A DNA stretch of 64,000 bases from Streptomyces sp. NBC_00461 (GCF_036013935.1 NZ_CP107902.1:6853001-6917000); one strand, 5' to 3'; counted from the stretch's first letter, positions 19,142-29,282 are shown. Notes: generated by a model from the sequence alone, not told the origin. Program-made: numbers and translations.

Positions 19142-20656
19142 GTGACCACCACGACCGACCTGGAGTCGTACGAGGACGCGCTGGCGTCGTACGACCCCGT
19201 CATGGGCCTTGAGGTCCATGTCGAACTCGGCACCAAGACCAAGATGTTCTGCGGCTGTTCGACCGAACTCGGCCAGGACGCCAACACGCAGACCTGCCCC
19301 ACCTGCCTCGGCCTGCCCGGCGCGCTCCCGGTCGTCAACGCGATCGGCATCGAGTCGGCGATCAAGATCGGTCTCGCGCTGAACTGCGAGATCGCCGAGT
19401 GGTGCCGCTTCGCCCGGAAGAACTACTTCTATCCGGACATGCCGAAGAACTTCCAGACCTCCCAGTACGACGAGCCGATCGCCTTCAACGGTTACCTCGA
19501 CGTACAGCTGGAGGACGGCGAGACCTTCCGCGTGGAGATCGAGCGCGCACACATGGAGGAGGACACCGGCAAGTCGACCCACGTGGGCGGCGCCACCGGC
19601 CGTATCCATGGCGCCTCGCACTCGCTGCTGGACTACAACCGCGCCGGCATCCCGCTCATCGAGATCGTCACCAAGCCGATCGAGGGTGCGGGCGAGCGCG
19701 CTCCCGAGGTCGCCCGGGCGTATGTGCGTGAGCTGCGCGAGGTCATCAAGGCGCTCGGTGTGTCGGAAGCCCGCATGGAGATGGGGCAGATGCGCTGCGA
19801 CGTGAACCTGTCGCTGCGCCCGCACGGCCGGGAGAAGTTCGGCACGCGGAGTGAGACCAAGAACGTCAACTCGCTTCGCTCCGTGGAGCGTGCGGCCCGT
19901 TTCGAGATCCAGCGGCACGCGGCCGTGCTGAACAGCGGCGGCACGATCATCCAGGAGACCCGCCACTTCCACGAGGACACGGGGTCGACAACCTCGGGCC
20001 GAGTGAAGGAGGAGGCCGAGGACTACCGGTACTTCCCCGAGCCGGACCTGGTGCCGGTGGCCCCCTCGCGCGAGTGGGTCGAGGAGATCCGGGCGGGGCT
20101 GCCCGAGATGCCGCTGGCCCGCCGCAACCGGCTTGTCGCCGAATGGGGCATCACGGCCCTCGACATGCAGGCGATCCTCAACGCCGGTGCGCTGGAGCCG
20201 ATCGTCGCCACGATCGACGCCGGTGCCGACGCCGCCTCCGCCCGCAAGTGGTGGATGGGCGAACTGGCCCGCAGCGCCAACGAGTCGGGCCTCCCGCTCG
20301 ACGAGCTGGCGATCACGCCGGAGCAGGTCGCCCGGGTCACCGCGCTGGTCAACTCCGGTGAGCTGAACGACAAGCTGGCCCGCCAGGTCATCGAAGGCGT
20401 CCTCGCGGGCGAAGGCACCCCGGACGAGGTCGTCGAGAAGCGCGGCCTGAAGGTCGTCTCCGACGAGGGCGCCCTGGGCACCGCCGTCGACGAGGCCATC
20501 GCCGGCAACCCGGGCATCGCCGACAAGATCCGCGGCGGCAAGGTGGCCGCGGCAGGCGCCCTGGTCGGCGCGGTCATGAAGGCGACCCGCGGTCAGGCCG
20601 ACGCGGCCCGCGTCAAGGAGCTGATCCTGGAGAAGCTGGGCGTCAGCGAGGGCTGA
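19142..20656 (+). CDS. gatB: Asp/Glu-tRNA amidotransferase subunit B
   Basis: GatB binds the mischarged tRNA and activates its side chain with ATP. The 504-residue protein starts at GTG 19142. It has the cradle domain with [13 protein letters not shown], the metal-site cysteines in CGCSTELGQ ... [27 protein letters not shown], and [12 protein letters not shown]-terminal YqeY-like tail domain ends [21 protein letters not shown]. Complete and normal. A strong terminator follows. Confidence 0.98.
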   Translation: MTTTTDLESYEDALASYDPVMGLEVHVELGTKTKMFCGCSTELGQDANTQTCPTCLGLPGALPVVNAIGIESAIKIGLALNCEIAEWCRFARKNYFYPDMPKNFQTSQYDEPIAFNGYLDVQLEDGETFRVEIERAHMEEDTGKSTHVGGATGRIHGASHSLLDYNRAGIPLIEIVTKPIEGAGERAPEVARAYVRELREVIKALGVSEARMEMGQMRCDVNLSLRPHGREKFGTRSETKNVNSLRSVERAARFEIQRHAAVLNSGGTIIQETRHFHEDTGSTTSGRVKEEAEDYRYFPEPDLVPVAPSREWVEEIRAGLPEMPLARRNRLVAEWGITALDMQAILNAGALEPIVATIDAGADAASARKWWMGELARSANESGLPLDELAITPEQVARVTALVNSGELNDKLARQVIEGVLAGEGTPDEVVEKRGLKVVSDEGALGTAVDEAIAGNPGIADKIRGGKVAAAGALVGAVMKATRGQADAARVKELILEKLGVSEG

Positions 20657-20669
20657 CGCCAGATGGTGC

Positions 20670-20700
20670 ACGGCCCCGGAGGCATCCCCTCCGGGGCCGT
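20670..20700 (+). terminator. terminator of gatCAB operon
   Basis: ACGGCCCCGGAGG (20670-20682) pairs perfectly over 13 bases with CCTCCGGGGCCGT (20688-20700) around a five-base loop, 13 bases after the gatB stop. Confidence 0.85.
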
Positions 20701-20750
20701 CCCCTTGCTCGACTCACGCCGTCCCGCGGACCGGCTACGACGCCCCACAC

Positions 20751-21554
20751 CTACTTACGGCGCCCCACGACGCGGACGAATCCGAGTGAGCGCCCCTGGT
20801 CCACGCGGAGCATCTCCGCGCAGCGGCCCGCCATCCGGACGTGGAACTCGTCCGTGCTCTCCTCGGCGACCACCTCGCACCACAGCAGCCAGTCCCGCCA
20901 GCCGTCCGGCTGCCAGTCGGCCGTCTCGACCTCGACGGCCCCGCTGCGGGTCCAGTGGCGCCGCCACCAGCCGGGAGAGTGGAAGCACCAGAAGTCGGGC
21001 TCCCACCAGGGCCTCAGATGCTCCGGCGGCTCGACGCCTTCGGGCTCCTCCCGAAGTGCCGGTACGACGACGCCGATCCGTCCGCCGGGCTTCAACAGCC
21101 GGGTGAGCGTGGGCAGATAGAGGTCGTCGGTGCCGAAGTACTGATAGGCGTCGATGCTCACGATCGCGTCGAAGCCGCCCTCGGCGAAGGGCAGGTCGTG
21201 CGCCTCGGTGTGCACGGGCAGCACACGGTCGGCGAATCCGGCCTCCGCGATGCGGCGGGCGTTGTCGTCGGGCTTGACCCAGAGGTCGGCCGCGGTGACC
21301 TGGGCGTGGAACTCCCTGGCGAGGAAGACCGACGTCATCGCACGTCCGCAGCCCAGATCGAGTACCCGGGCACAGGGCCGCAGGGCGTTCAGGCCGAGTG
21401 CGGGGGCGAGCCACTCCAGCAGCCACAGGGCATGCGGGCCCATCTGGTTCTCGACGGTCCAGCGGGCGTCGTACTGGCTGCTGCGCGGGTAGGCCGGGTG
21501 GTTCAGCCGGTCAGTGAGGGGGTCGTTCGAGGTCCTGGAAGTGATGTCGGACAT
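20751..21554 (-). CDS. class I SAM-dependent methyltransferase
   Basis: A 267-residue enzyme. Motif I is VLDLGCGRA, motif II region AADLWVKPDDN, and post-I acidic segment DLPFAEGGFDAIVSIDAYQYFG. LLKPGGRIGVVVPAL marks motif III. The N-terminus (RLNHPAYPRSSQYDARWTVEN) and a tryptophan-rich insertion (LRPWWEPDFWCFHSPGWWRR) recall small-molecule methyltransferases similar to cyclopropane/sterol types. AAGGAG lies upstream of ATG 21554. It stands alone on the minus strand and its substrate is unknown. Confidence 0.88.
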   Translation of the reverse strand: MSDITSRTSNDPLTDRLNHPAYPRSSQYDARWTVENQMGPHALWLLEWLAPALGLNALRPCARVLDLGCGRAMTSVFLAREFHAQVTAADLWVKPDDNARRIAEAGFADRVLPVHTEAHDLPFAEGGFDAIVSIDAYQYFGTDDLYLPTLTRLLKPGGRIGVVVPALREEPEGVEPPEHLRPWWEPDFWCFHSPGWWRRHWTRSGAVEVETADWQPDGWRDWLLWCEVVAEESTDEFHVRMAGRCAEMLRVDQGRSLGFVRVVGRRK

Positions 21555-21740
21555 CGGTGAACGGGCTCCTTGAGGTCTTCGTAGTGGAAGGCGATGCGTA
21601 GGAGCTCGGTCGGACCTTCAAAAAATGCACCCGTTTCGGTCGTCGGCGAGGAGCCGGTGGCAGCTGACCCGCGGAAGCTAGCAGCCGTGCGGTGTGCTCC
21701 GCAGCCGGTTTCCCGGCGGTACGCGCTACGCTCGCCCGCC

Positions 21741-22097
21741 ATGAGCGGACGCGGTGATTCCGACCCGACCGAGATCCAGGACGTCGACGACGCCGGTGAC
21801 GCCGGTGACGCCGGTGACGGCGGCGATGCCGGGGATGTCGGAGATCCGGGCGAGGACGCGCGGCGGGCCCGCTGGGCGGCGGCCGGGACCGGGGTGCTGC
21901 TGGCCCTCGCAGGGTTGGCCGCCGCGGTGCTTCGCGCCCACGGGACCGCGCCGACGCTGGTGCCGGCCGCCTATGCCCTGGGCGCCGCGGTCTGCGCGCT
22001 GGCCGCGTTCCTCGGGTCGCGCGGGCGCACCCGGCGGGCGCTGTGGCTGATGGTCGTCGGGGCGATGGTGATGGCCCTGGGAGACCAGTTCGACTGA
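21741..22097 (+). CDS. small membrane protein with DAG/GDAGD repeat head
   Basis: From ATG 21741 this 118-residue protein has an acidic head made of seven 9-base DNA units (21789-21851) coding DAG-like triplets. A double hydrophobic hairpin follows (AAGTGVLLALAGLAAAVL and LVPAAYALGAAVCALAAFLG), then LWLMVVGAMVMALGDQFD. TACGCT (21727-21732) ends eight bases upstream, fitting a leaderless transcript. The same frame is open further upstream, but that part reads as non-coding. Function unknown. Confidence 0.6.
   Translation: MSGRGDSDPTEIQDVDDAGDAGDAGDGGDAGDVGDPGEDARRARWAAAGTGVLLALAGLAAAVLRAHGTAPTLVPAAYALGAAVCALAAFLGSRGRTRRALWLMVVGAMVMALGDQFD
21789..21851. repeat. seven in-frame 9-base repeat units
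   Basis: GACGCCGGT is repeated three times exactly and four more times with changes, coding D-A-G-like triplets in the acidic head of the membrane protein. The 9-base unit keeps the frame. Confidence 0.85.
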
Positions 22098-22289
22098 GGT
22101 GACAGAGTCACCGTTACTGTCTTGTGATCTGCCTCCCATTCCTGTGAATAAAGCCACGAATGGCATGAACGATCACTTCTGCCTGCAAGAGTGGACCTCG
22201 CATTGCTCATGCGTTCTTTGCGGGCTGTTCATGGTGTGAACGACTGTTCCCGGCCAAAGATCAACAAATCGTCCCCTGGGAGCACGTTC

Positions 22290-24533
22290 GTGGCAGCCCT
22301 TGCACGTTGGTGTGTTCGGCACCGCCTCGTCGCGGTCCTCCTGTGGCTCCTCGCCTTCGGCGGGGTGAGCGCGGCCGCCGCCGTCACGGGCTCGGCGTAC
22401 TCGAACGACTACGAGGCCCCCGGCACCGAGTCGGGCCGGGCCATGCAGCTGCTGCAGGAGGGGTTCCCGGGGTTCGGCGGCGACAGCGACACCGTCGTCT
22501 GGCACACCACGCCTGGCTCCGTCCGGGCCGCCGACGTCGAGCAGACGATGACCCAGTCCCTGGACAAGATCGCGGACCTGCCGGGGGTGGCCTCGGTGAG
22601 CAGCCCCTACGACGGCCAGGGAACCGGCCGGATCAGCTCCGACGGGCACACCGCGTACGCCACCGTCACCTTCGACGACCGCGCCGAGGACATCAAGAAG
22701 TCCGAGGCCGAGGCTGTCGTGCACACCGCCAAGGCCGCAGAGGCCGACGGGCTCCAGGTGGAGCTCGGTGGCAGCGCCATCGCGCTCACCGCGTCGTCGG
22801 GCGGGCACGTCGCCGAGATCGTCGGCGTCGTCGTGGCTGCCGTCGTGCTCTTCCTCGCCTTCGGCTCGCTCGCCGCGTCGGTGCTGCCCATCGCGACCGC
22901 GCTGGTGAGCGTCGGCACCGCGTACGCCGCGATCGTGCTGCTCGGGCACGCCATGACCGTCGCCGACTTCGCGCCCATGCTCGGCATGCTGATCGGGCTC
23001 GGCGTGGGTATCGACTACGCGCTGTTCATCGTGACCAGACACCGGCGCGGACTGAAACGCGGGCTGTCGGTCACCGAGGCGGTCACGAGCGCCGTGGCGA
23101 CCACGGGCCGTGCGGTGGTCTTCGCGGGTGCCACCGTTTGCATAGCCCTGCTGGGAATGCTGATCCTCAGGCTGAGCTTCCTCAACGGCGTCGCGATCGC
23201 CGCCTCCCTGACCGTCGTCCTGACGGTCGCGGCCTCCGTCACCCTGCTGCCCGCCCTGCTGTCCTTCATCGGCCCGCGCGCCCTGAGCCGGCGCGAGCGG
23301 CGCCATCTGGAGGAGCACGGGCCCCAGCCGGAGCTGCCGACCGGGCTCGCCGCCCGCTGGTCGGCGTTCGTGGAGCGCCACCCCAAGGTCCTCGGCATCG
23401 TCGCGCTGGCCGTCATGGCCGTCCTCGCGCTGCCCACGTTCTCCCTCCACCTGGGCACCTCCGACCAGGGCAACGACCCCAGGTCGTCCACGACACGCCA
23501 GGCCTACGACCTCCTCGGGCACGGCTTCGGGCCCGGCGTCAACGGTCCGCTGACGGTGGCGACGCGCGTCAACGGCGCCGAGGACAAGCTCGCCCTCGAC
23601 AACCTCGACGCCACCATCCGCACCACCGAGGGTGTCGCCTCGGTGACACCGGTGACGTACAACACCGGCGGCAACACCGCGTACTTCACGATCGTCCCGA
23701 GTTCCGAACCCCAGTCGCAGAAGACCAGCGATCTCGTGGACCGGCTGCGCACCGAGGTGCTGCCGCGCGCCGAGACCGGCACCTCGCTCGACCTGCACGT
23801 CGGCGGCGTGACGGCCAGCTACGACGACTTCGCCGACGTCATCGTCGGCAAGCTGCCCCTGTTCGTCGGCGTCGTCATCGGCCTCGGCTGCCTCCTGCTG
23901 CTGCTCGCCTTCCGCTCGCTCGGCATCCCCGCGAAGGCCGCCGCGATGAACGTCGCCGCGGTCGCAGCCGCCTTCGGCGTCGTCGTCGTGATCTTCCAGT
24001 GGGGCTGGGGCAGCGAGCTGCTGGGCCTCGGCCGCGCGGGCCCGATCGAGCCCTTCCTGCCCGTGATCATGGTGTCCGTCCTCTTCGGACTCTCCATGGA
24101 CTACCAGGTCTTCCTGGTCAGCCGGATGTACGAGGAGTGGCTGGAGACCGGTGACAACCGGCGCGCCGTCCGCGTCGGGCTCGCCGAGACCAGCCGGGTG
24201 ATCAACTCCGCCGCGGTCATCATGATCTCGGTCTTCCTCGCCTTCGTCCTCAGCGGCGAGCGTGTGATCGCCATGTTCGGCATCGCGCTCGCCTCGGCCG
24301 TCGCCCTCGACGCCTTCGTCCTGCGCACCCTGCTGGTGCCCGCCCTCATGCACCTGCTCGGCGGCGCCAACTGGTGGCTGCCCCGCTGGCTCGACCAGCG
24401 CCTGCCCCGCATCAGCATCGAACCGCCGGAGTGCCGCGCCGCCCATGAAAGGCTGGCCGCCGCGACGGACGCCGAGGTGGCGGACGTACTGGCGAAGGGG
24501 CGGGAACAGGATGTACGCGATATCTCTGGGTGA
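22290..24533 (+). CDS. MMPL-family RND-type transporter
   Basis: A 747-residue membrane exporter of the MmpL/RND class. GTG 22290 is preceded by CTGGGAG at good spacing. A longer open frame upstream adds 33 unconvincing residues. Twelve membrane segments are arranged as TM1, a soluble loop (residues about 40-190), TM2-6, a second soluble loop, and TM7-12. The duplicated MMPL signatures appear as PMLGMLIGLGVGIDYALFIVTR and PVIMVSVLFGLSMDYQVFLVSR, each with the proton-relay Asp-Tyr pair. Such pumps move lipids or antibiotics out by proton motive force. The acetyltransferase gene overlaps its end by 23 bases. Confidence 0.93.
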   Translation: MAALARWCVRHRLVAVLLWLLAFGGVSAAAAVTGSAYSNDYEAPGTESGRAMQLLQEGFPGFGGDSDTVVWHTTPGSVRAADVEQTMTQSLDKIADLPGVASVSSPYDGQGTGRISSDGHTAYATVTFDDRAEDIKKSEAEAVVHTAKAAEADGLQVELGGSAIALTASSGGHVAEIVGVVVAAVVLFLAFGSLAASVLPIATALVSVGTAYAAIVLLGHAMTVADFAPMLGMLIGLGVGIDYALFIVTRHRRGLKRGLSVTEAVTSAVATTGRAVVFAGATVCIALLGMLILRLSFLNGVAIAASLTVVLTVAASVTLLPALLSFIGPRALSRRERRHLEEHGPQPELPTGLAARWSAFVERHPKVLGIVALAVMAVLALPTFSLHLGTSDQGNDPRSSTTRQAYDLLGHGFGPGVNGPLTVATRVNGAEDKLALDNLDATIRTTEGVASVTPVTYNTGGNTAYFTIVPSSEPQSQKTSDLVDRLRTEVLPRAETGTSLDLHVGGVTASYDDFADVIVGKLPLFVGVVIGLGCLLLLLAFRSLGIPAKAAAMNVAAVAAAFGVVVVIFQWGWGSELLGLGRAGPIEPFLPVIMVSVLFGLSMDYQVFLVSRMYEEWLETGDNRRAVRVGLAETSRVINSAAVIMISVFLAFVLSGERVIAMFGIALASAVALDAFVLRTLLVPALMHLLGGANWWLPRWLDQRLPRISIEPPECRAAHERLAAATDAEVADVLAKGREQDVRDISG

Positions 24534-25083
24534 CGATGCAGAACTCCGGCCGCTGGAGCCGTGGCACGCCGAGGAGTTCCTGGCGCACCTGGAGCGCGGG
24601 CGGGAGTTCATCGGGCAGTTCATCCCGTTCGGCTCCAAGGCCGTCGACGTGCCCTCCGCGCGCGAGGCGCTCCAGCGCTACGCCGACATGCGCGCCGCCG
24701 ACACCGCGTCCCTGCACGGCATCTGGCTGGACGGAAAGCTTGTGGGCGGCGTGCTCTTCCTCAACTTCGAGGCGGACACCGGCAACTGCGAGGTCGGCTG
24801 CTGGCTGGAGCCCGCCGGCACCGGACGCGGCCTCGTCACGCGCGCGATGCGGGTGCTGATCGACTTCGCGGTCGAGCAGCGAGGCATCCATCGCGTGGAA
24901 TGGGTCGCCGCCTCGGGCAACGAGCCCAGCCTGAACGTCGCCCGCCGTCTGGGCATGACCCGCGATGGGGTACGCCGGGAGGCGCACCCCTATCGTGGCC
25001 TACGGCACGACCTGGAGGTGTGGTCGATCCTCGCCCCGGAATGGCGTGAAGCACGCGCGCGTGCCGCGCACAACGATCATTAA
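24511..25083 (+). CDS. GNAT-family N-acetyltransferase (RimJ/RimL-like)
   Basis: A 190-residue acetyltransferase starting at ATG 24511, inside the end of the MMPL gene, with GGGAACAGG as ribosome site. It opens MYAISLGDDAELRPLEPWHAEEF. The acetyl-CoA region is CWLEPAGTGRGLVTRAMRVLIDFA, followed by HRVEWVAASGNEPSLNVARRLGMTRDGVRRE, a strong RimJ/RimL signature. It probably modifies an N-terminus or small molecule. The 23-base overlap with the transporter suggests translational coupling, although a shared function is not shown. Confidence 0.9.
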   Translation: MYAISLGDDAELRPLEPWHAEEFLAHLERGREFIGQFIPFGSKAVDVPSAREALQRYADMRAADTASLHGIWLDGKLVGGVLFLNFEADTGNCEVGCWLEPAGTGRGLVTRAMRVLIDFAVEQRGIHRVEWVAASGNEPSLNVARRLGMTRDGVRREAHPYRGLRHDLEVWSILAPEWREARARAAHNDH

Positions 25084-25109
25084 GAAGTCTCTCAGACAGG
25101 ATCCGTACG

Positions 25110-25691
25110 GTGCCGGACATGGGAACCAAGACAGTTGACGAGACCGGAGCCGAAACGGGCGCCGAGACCACGACCGACGAGGAGAAGGTGGACGTCACCA
25201 AGGCCGACGAGGTGACCGAGACCAAGGCCACGGCCGAGGCGGACGACGCCGACGTCGAGGCCGCCGAGGACGTGGTCGAGGACGAAGCGACGGCCCCGGC
25301 CGGCGTCGGCCAGGGCGCGGGAGCTGTCGTTTCCGCCGCGCTCGGCATCGTCTCGCTGACCGGCAGCTGGATCGGCACGGTGGCCGCCGCGCGCGAGACG
25401 CTCGTGGGCCAGCTGGGGACCGCGCAGAACGCGAGCGTCGCCAAGCAGATCAAGGAGGTCTACGGCGACGCCTGGCAGACCAGCGCCCTGTGGGGTGGCG
25501 TCTTCGCGCTGCTCGCGCTGGTCGTGGGCGTCGTGGTCCTCGCGCGGCCGGCCTTCGGTGCCCCCGGCAGGCCGCAGCCGGCCTGGATCAAGTCGGTCGC
25601 CTGGGGCGGTGTCGCCCTCGGCGTCATCGGCCTGCTCCTGGCCGTCCTCAAGTACACCGACATCCTGCTGGGGCTGCCCTCCGCAGGCTGA
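25110..25691 (+). CDS. membrane protein with acidic N-terminal domain
   Basis: A 193-residue protein from GTG 25110 (AGGA upstream). Residues 1-75 are Glu/Asp/Thr/Ala-rich and probably disordered (DEEKVDVTKADEVTETKAT, DVEAAEDVVEDE). The rest holds three hydrophobic segments (AVVSAALGIVSLTGSWIG, ALWGGVFALLALVVGVVVLA, SVAWGGVALGVIGLLLAVL). The first two are separated by a 45-residue loop with ETLVGQLGTAQNASVAKQI. No domain recognised. A long cruciform follows the stop. Confidence 0.72.
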   Translation: MPDMGTKTVDETGAETGAETTTDEEKVDVTKADEVTETKATAEADDADVEAAEDVVEDEATAPAGVGQGAGAVVSAALGIVSLTGSWIGTVAAARETLVGQLGTAQNASVAKQIKEVYGDAWQTSALWGGVFALLALVVGVVVLARPAFGAPGRPQPAWIKSVAWGGVALGVIGLLLAVLKYTDILLGLPSAG

Positions 25692-25703
25692 ATCACCGCA
25701 GGT

Positions 25704-25761
25704 CCTGAGGGGTCTTAGGGCGTCCGTAAGCACCTTACGGATGCGTCTGAGGCCCCTCAGG
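25704..25761. terminator. large near-perfect hairpin
   Basis: Outer arms CCTGAGGGG (25704-25712) and CCCCTCAGG (25753-25761) and inner arms TCCGTAAG (25723-25730) and CTTACGGA (25734-25741) pair perfectly. The middle ten bases pair partly. About 24 pairs close on a three-base loop. It ends the preceding gene and may also act on the downstream one. Confidence 0.7.
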
Positions 25762-25889
25762 CACGTCTAAGGCCCCGGGCGCCGCCGAAGATGCGGAACT
25801 CTCCCGATGTGGCGCACCCCCCTTGGAGACGAAGGTTGAGGCATCGCAGAAAGCGAAGCCGACACACCGCCTCTCACAAGGGACACGAC

Positions 25890-26075
25890 ATGTACGAGTA
25901 CGAGATCTCGCAGCTCCGCTCCGCCGAACTGATCCGTCGGGCCGAGCAGGAGCGCCTGGCCCACGAGGTCGCCCGTGTGCGCCGCGCCGCCCACCGCGAA
26001 GCCGCACGGGGCGCCGACGAGGACGAATGCCATAGCCGCCGCCTTCGCCGGCTCCGGTCCGCCCGCGCGGCGTGA
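25890..26075 (+). CDS. 61-residue basic charged protein upstream of the LAL regulator
   Basis: ATG 25890 with AAGGGA upstream codes a highly charged helical peptide: MYEYEISQLRSAELIRRAEQ, then ERLAHEVARVRRAAHREAARG, and an Arg-rich tail. It has no hydrophobic segment. A long Arg/Glu heptad-like pattern suggests a helix or coiled coil. It overlaps the following regulator gene's GTG by four bases. Similar short proteins, from memory, are common in Streptomyces but uncharacterised. Confidence 0.65.
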   Translation: MYEYEISQLRSAELIRRAEQERLAHEVARVRRAAHREAARGADEDECHSRRLRRLRSARAA

Positions 26076-29000
26076 GCGCGGGGCTCCGGGAGGACGGCCG
26101 CACGGGGGACGGCCGCCCTCAGCGGGGGTCAGGGGGTGGCGACCCCCAGAGGACGGCACCGCCGACGCCGAGCAACGGGCAGGACGACGGCTCACTGAAA
26201 ACCGGTGCCGCGTCGTCGGACCCTCGTGCGATGCTCGGGCTCGTGGAGACCAGGTCCGTCAGTCCGGTGTTCGTGGGTCGCATCCAAGAACTGGACACGC
26301 TGAACGATGCGCTCGCCCGCGCCGCCGCGGGCGAGCCGCAGGCGTTGCTGATCGGTGGCGAGGCCGGGGTCGGCAAGACCCGGCTGGTCGAGGAGTTCGC
26401 CACCGCCGCCTGCCGGGAGGGCGCCGTCGTGGCACTCGGCGGCTGCGTGGAGATCGGCGCCGACGGACTGCCGTTCGCCCCGTTCTCCACGGCCCTGCGC
26501 GCCCTGCGCCGCGAACTGCCCGACCAGCTCGCCGCCGCGGCCGCCGGGCAGGAGGAGGAACTGACCCGCCTGCTGCCCGAGTTGGGCGAGTCCAGCGGAG
26601 GCCGCCACGACGAGGAGGGCATGGCCCGCCTCTTCGAACTCACCGCCCGACTCCTGGAGCGCGTCGCCGCCGACCGCACCGTCGTCGTCGCCCTGGAGGA
26701 CCTCCACTGGGCCGACGCCTCCACCCGCCACCTCCTCGCCTATCTCTTCCGCACCCTGCGCACCGGCCGACTCCTCGTCCTCGCCACCTACCGCGCCGAC
26801 GACATCCACCGCCGCCACCCGCTGCGCCCCCTGCTCGCCGAACTCGACCGGCTGCGCACCGTCCGCCGCATCGAGCTGAGCCGCTTCAACCGGGAGGAAG
26901 TCGGCCGCCAGATCGCCGGCATCCTCGCCGCCGAACCCGACCCGACTCAGGTCGACGAGATCTTCGAACGCTCCGACGGCAACGCCTTCTTCGTCGAGGA
27001 ACTCGCCGTCTGCGCCCACGAGGGCTGCCGCACCGGCCTCACCGACTCCCTCCGCGACCTGCTCCTGGTCCGCGTCGAAAGCCTCCCGGAGAGCGCCCAG
27101 CGGGTCGCCAGGATCGTCGCCGAAGGCGGCTCCACCGTGGAGTACCGGCTGCTCGCAGCCGTCGCCCGGCTCACCGAGGACGACCTGATCGACGCGCTGC
27201 GTGCCGCGGTGAACGCCAACATCCTGCTGGCCACGTCCGCCGGCGACGGCTACCGCTTCCGCCACTCCCTGGTCCGCGAGGCCGTCAGTGACGATCTGTT
27301 GCCCGGCGAGCGCTCCCGCCTCAACCGCCGCTACGCCGAGGCCCTGGAGGCCGACCCCACGCTCGTCCCCGCCGGCGAGCGCGTCATGCGCCTGGCCAGC
27401 TACTGGTACCACGCCCACCACGTCGCCAAGGCCCTCCCCGCCGTCCTGGACGCCTCCGTCGTGGCCCGCTGCCGCCATGCCTACAGCGAACAACTGCGGC
27501 TCCTGGAGCGGGCGATGGAGCTGTGGGACACCGCCCCCGAGGAGATCCGGGACCAGCTGCGCCCCATCGACTACACCGAGGTCTACCCTCCCTGCGGCTG
27601 CGACCCCGCCACCACACCCCTGCGCTACCTCGACCTCATGGCCGAGGCCGCGGTCGCCGGCCGGCTCTCCGGGCAACGGGAACGCGCCCTGAAGATCACC
27701 AAGCGTGCGCTGCATCTGCTGGAGGACGAGGGCGACCCCCTGCGCGCCGCCTGGTTCTGGGTCCAGCGCTCCCGGCTGGTGCAGGCCCTGGCCCGCGGCG
27801 ACGGCCGGCAGGAACTCGGCACCGCCCAGCAGCTCATGCGCGGCTTGCCGCCCTCCGAGGTGCACGCCGAGGTGCTGGCCACCGCCGCCAACTGGTCGAT
27901 GCTCCACGAACCCGGCCCCGACGCCCTCTCGGCCGCCGAGCGCGCTGTCGAGTACGCACGCATGGTCGGCGCCCGCGAGATCGAACTCAACGCCCGCCTC
28001 ACCCTCGGCGGCCTCATGGTCGACGCGGGCTCCGCCGAGCAGGGCCTCGCGGAGATGTACGAGGTCAGGGACCGCGCTCTCGCCGAAGGCGTCTCGTACG
28101 TCGCCGGGCGGGCCTACGTCAATCTGCCCTCCGAACTTGACGCCGTCGGCCGCACCCGGGAAGCCGTGCCCCTCTTGGAGGAGGGCCTCGCCTACACCCG
28201 CAAGTTCGGCCAGCTGGACTCCGAGGCCTGGGTGTGGGCCAACCTCTCGGCGGCGCTGTACTCCCTGGGCCGCTGGGACGAGGCCGCCGAAGCCGCCGCG
28301 GGCGCCCTGCGCGTGGGGCTCAGCGCCAAGCCCCAGGGCGGCGGCGCCGTGTGTCTGGCGCACGTCGCCCTCGGTCGCGGCGACCTGCCCGAGGCGGCCC
28401 GCCAACTGGCCTCCGCCCGCGCCTACTTGGGCACGCACGACCCCATGCCTCAGCACACCTTCCTCCTGTCCCGCATCGAGATCGGCGTGGCCGCCGGCGA
28501 GGGCCGTCTCCTCGACGCCCGAGCCGAACTCGCCCGCGTCCTGGTCCCCGACATCCCGCCCGGCACCCAGCGCTACGGCTGGCCCCTGCTCCTCGCCGCC
28601 GCGACCGCCGAGGCCGACGCCCGCACCCTGCCCGTCGCGGCGGCGGGCCGCGCCGAGGTTCTCCAACGGCTCCGCGAGGCCGCCAGGAAGACCACCACCG
28701 ATGCTCCCGTCTGGCTCGCCCACGAGCGGTGGGTGCGCGCCGAACTCGCCCGGGCCGAGGGCCACGACGGCGCCGACACCTGGTCGGAGGTGGTCACTGC
28801 CTTCGAACGCCTGGATCGGCCCTACGACCTCGCCCGCGTCCGCCACCGCCTGGCCGAGGCACTCCTCGCGGCCGGCGGCGAGGACGAGCGCGACCGTGCC
28901 GCCGAGCTGCTCCGACTGGCCCACGCCGTCGCCGACCATCTCGGTGCCCGCCCGCTCTCCGACACTGTGGCGCTGCTCGCGCAGCGCGCCCGCCTGGGCC

Positions 29001-29269
29001 TGGGCCGCGTCCCGGCCCGGCGGCCCGCCGACCCCGCCGAGGCCCTCGGCCTCACCAGCCGGGAACGCGACGTCCTGCGCCTGGTGGCCGCCGGCCGCAC
29101 CAACCGCCAGATAGCCGAGGAACTCTTCATCTCCCCGAAGACGGCCAGCGTCCATGTCTCGAACATTCTGGCCAAGCTCGGCGTCTCAGGAAGAGGAGAG
29201 GCCGCCGCCGTCGCCCATCGGCTGGAGCTGTTCGCGACAGGGGACGGGGACCGGTTGGTCGCCGGATGA
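26072..29269 (+). CDS. large ATP-binding LuxR-family (LAL) transcriptional regulator
   Basis: A 1065-residue LAL-type protein. Walker A is GGEAGVGKT (95-103) in an ORC/AAA-16 domain introduced by VFVGRIQELDTLNDAL. Walker B is VVVALEDLHWAD. A long TPR-like helical middle follows. The C-terminal LuxR helix-turn-helix is LTSRERDVLRLVAAGRTNRQ onward (about residues 990-1050). GTG 26072 overlaps the previous small gene (GTGA). An internal ATG at 26231 lies closer to the conserved domain and is a credible alternative start. LAL proteins usually activate nearby pathways; no biosynthetic cluster is adjacent, so the target is unknown. Confidence 0.93.
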   Translation: MSAGLREDGRTGDGRPQRGSGGGDPQRTAPPTPSNGQDDGSLKTGAASSDPRAMLGLVETRSVSPVFVGRIQELDTLNDALARAAAGEPQALLIGGEAGVGKTRLVEEFATAACREGAVVALGGCVEIGADGLPFAPFSTALRALRRELPDQLAAAAAGQEEELTRLLPELGESSGGRHDEEGMARLFELTARLLERVAADRTVVVALEDLHWADASTRHLLAYLFRTLRTGRLLVLATYRADDIHRRHPLRPLLAELDRLRTVRRIELSRFNREEVGRQIAGILAAEPDPTQVDEIFERSDGNAFFVEELAVCAHEGCRTGLTDSLRDLLLVRVESLPESAQRVARIVAEGGSTVEYRLLAAVARLTEDDLIDALRAAVNANILLATSAGDGYRFRHSLVREAVSDDLLPGERSRLNRRYAEALEADPTLVPAGERVMRLASYWYHAHHVAKALPAVLDASVVARCRHAYSEQLRLLERAMELWDTAPEEIRDQLRPIDYTEVYPPCGCDPATTPLRYLDLMAEAAVAGRLSGQRERALKITKRALHLLEDEGDPLRAAWFWVQRSRLVQALARGDGRQELGTAQQLMRGLPPSEVHAEVLATAANWSMLHEPGPDALSAAERAVEYARMVGAREIELNARLTLGGLMVDAGSAEQGLAEMYEVRDRALAEGVSYVAGRAYVNLPSELDAVGRTREAVPLLEEGLAYTRKFGQLDSEAWVWANLSAALYSLGRWDEAAEAAAGALRVGLSAKPQGGGAVCLAHVALGRGDLPEAARQLASARAYLGTHDPMPQHTFLLSRIEIGVAAGEGRLLDARAELARVLVPDIPPGTQRYGWPLLLAAATAEADARTLPVAAAGRAEVLQRLREAARKTTTDAPVWLAHERWVRAELARAEGHDGADTWSEVVTAFERLDRPYDLARVRHRLAEALLAAGGEDERDRAAELLRLAHAVADHLGARPLSDTVALLAQRARLGLGRVPARRPADPAEALGLTSRERDVLRLVAAGRTNRQIAEELFISPKTASVHVSNILAKLGVSGRGEAAAVAHRLELFATGDGDRLVAG

Positions 29270-29282
29270 GAGAGGGGACACC

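Noticed and set aside
26192..29155. 987-codon minus-strand frame opposite the LAL regulator
   Set aside because: The plus-strand frame has Walker and LuxR motifs; the antisense frame has none and mirrors its codon bias.
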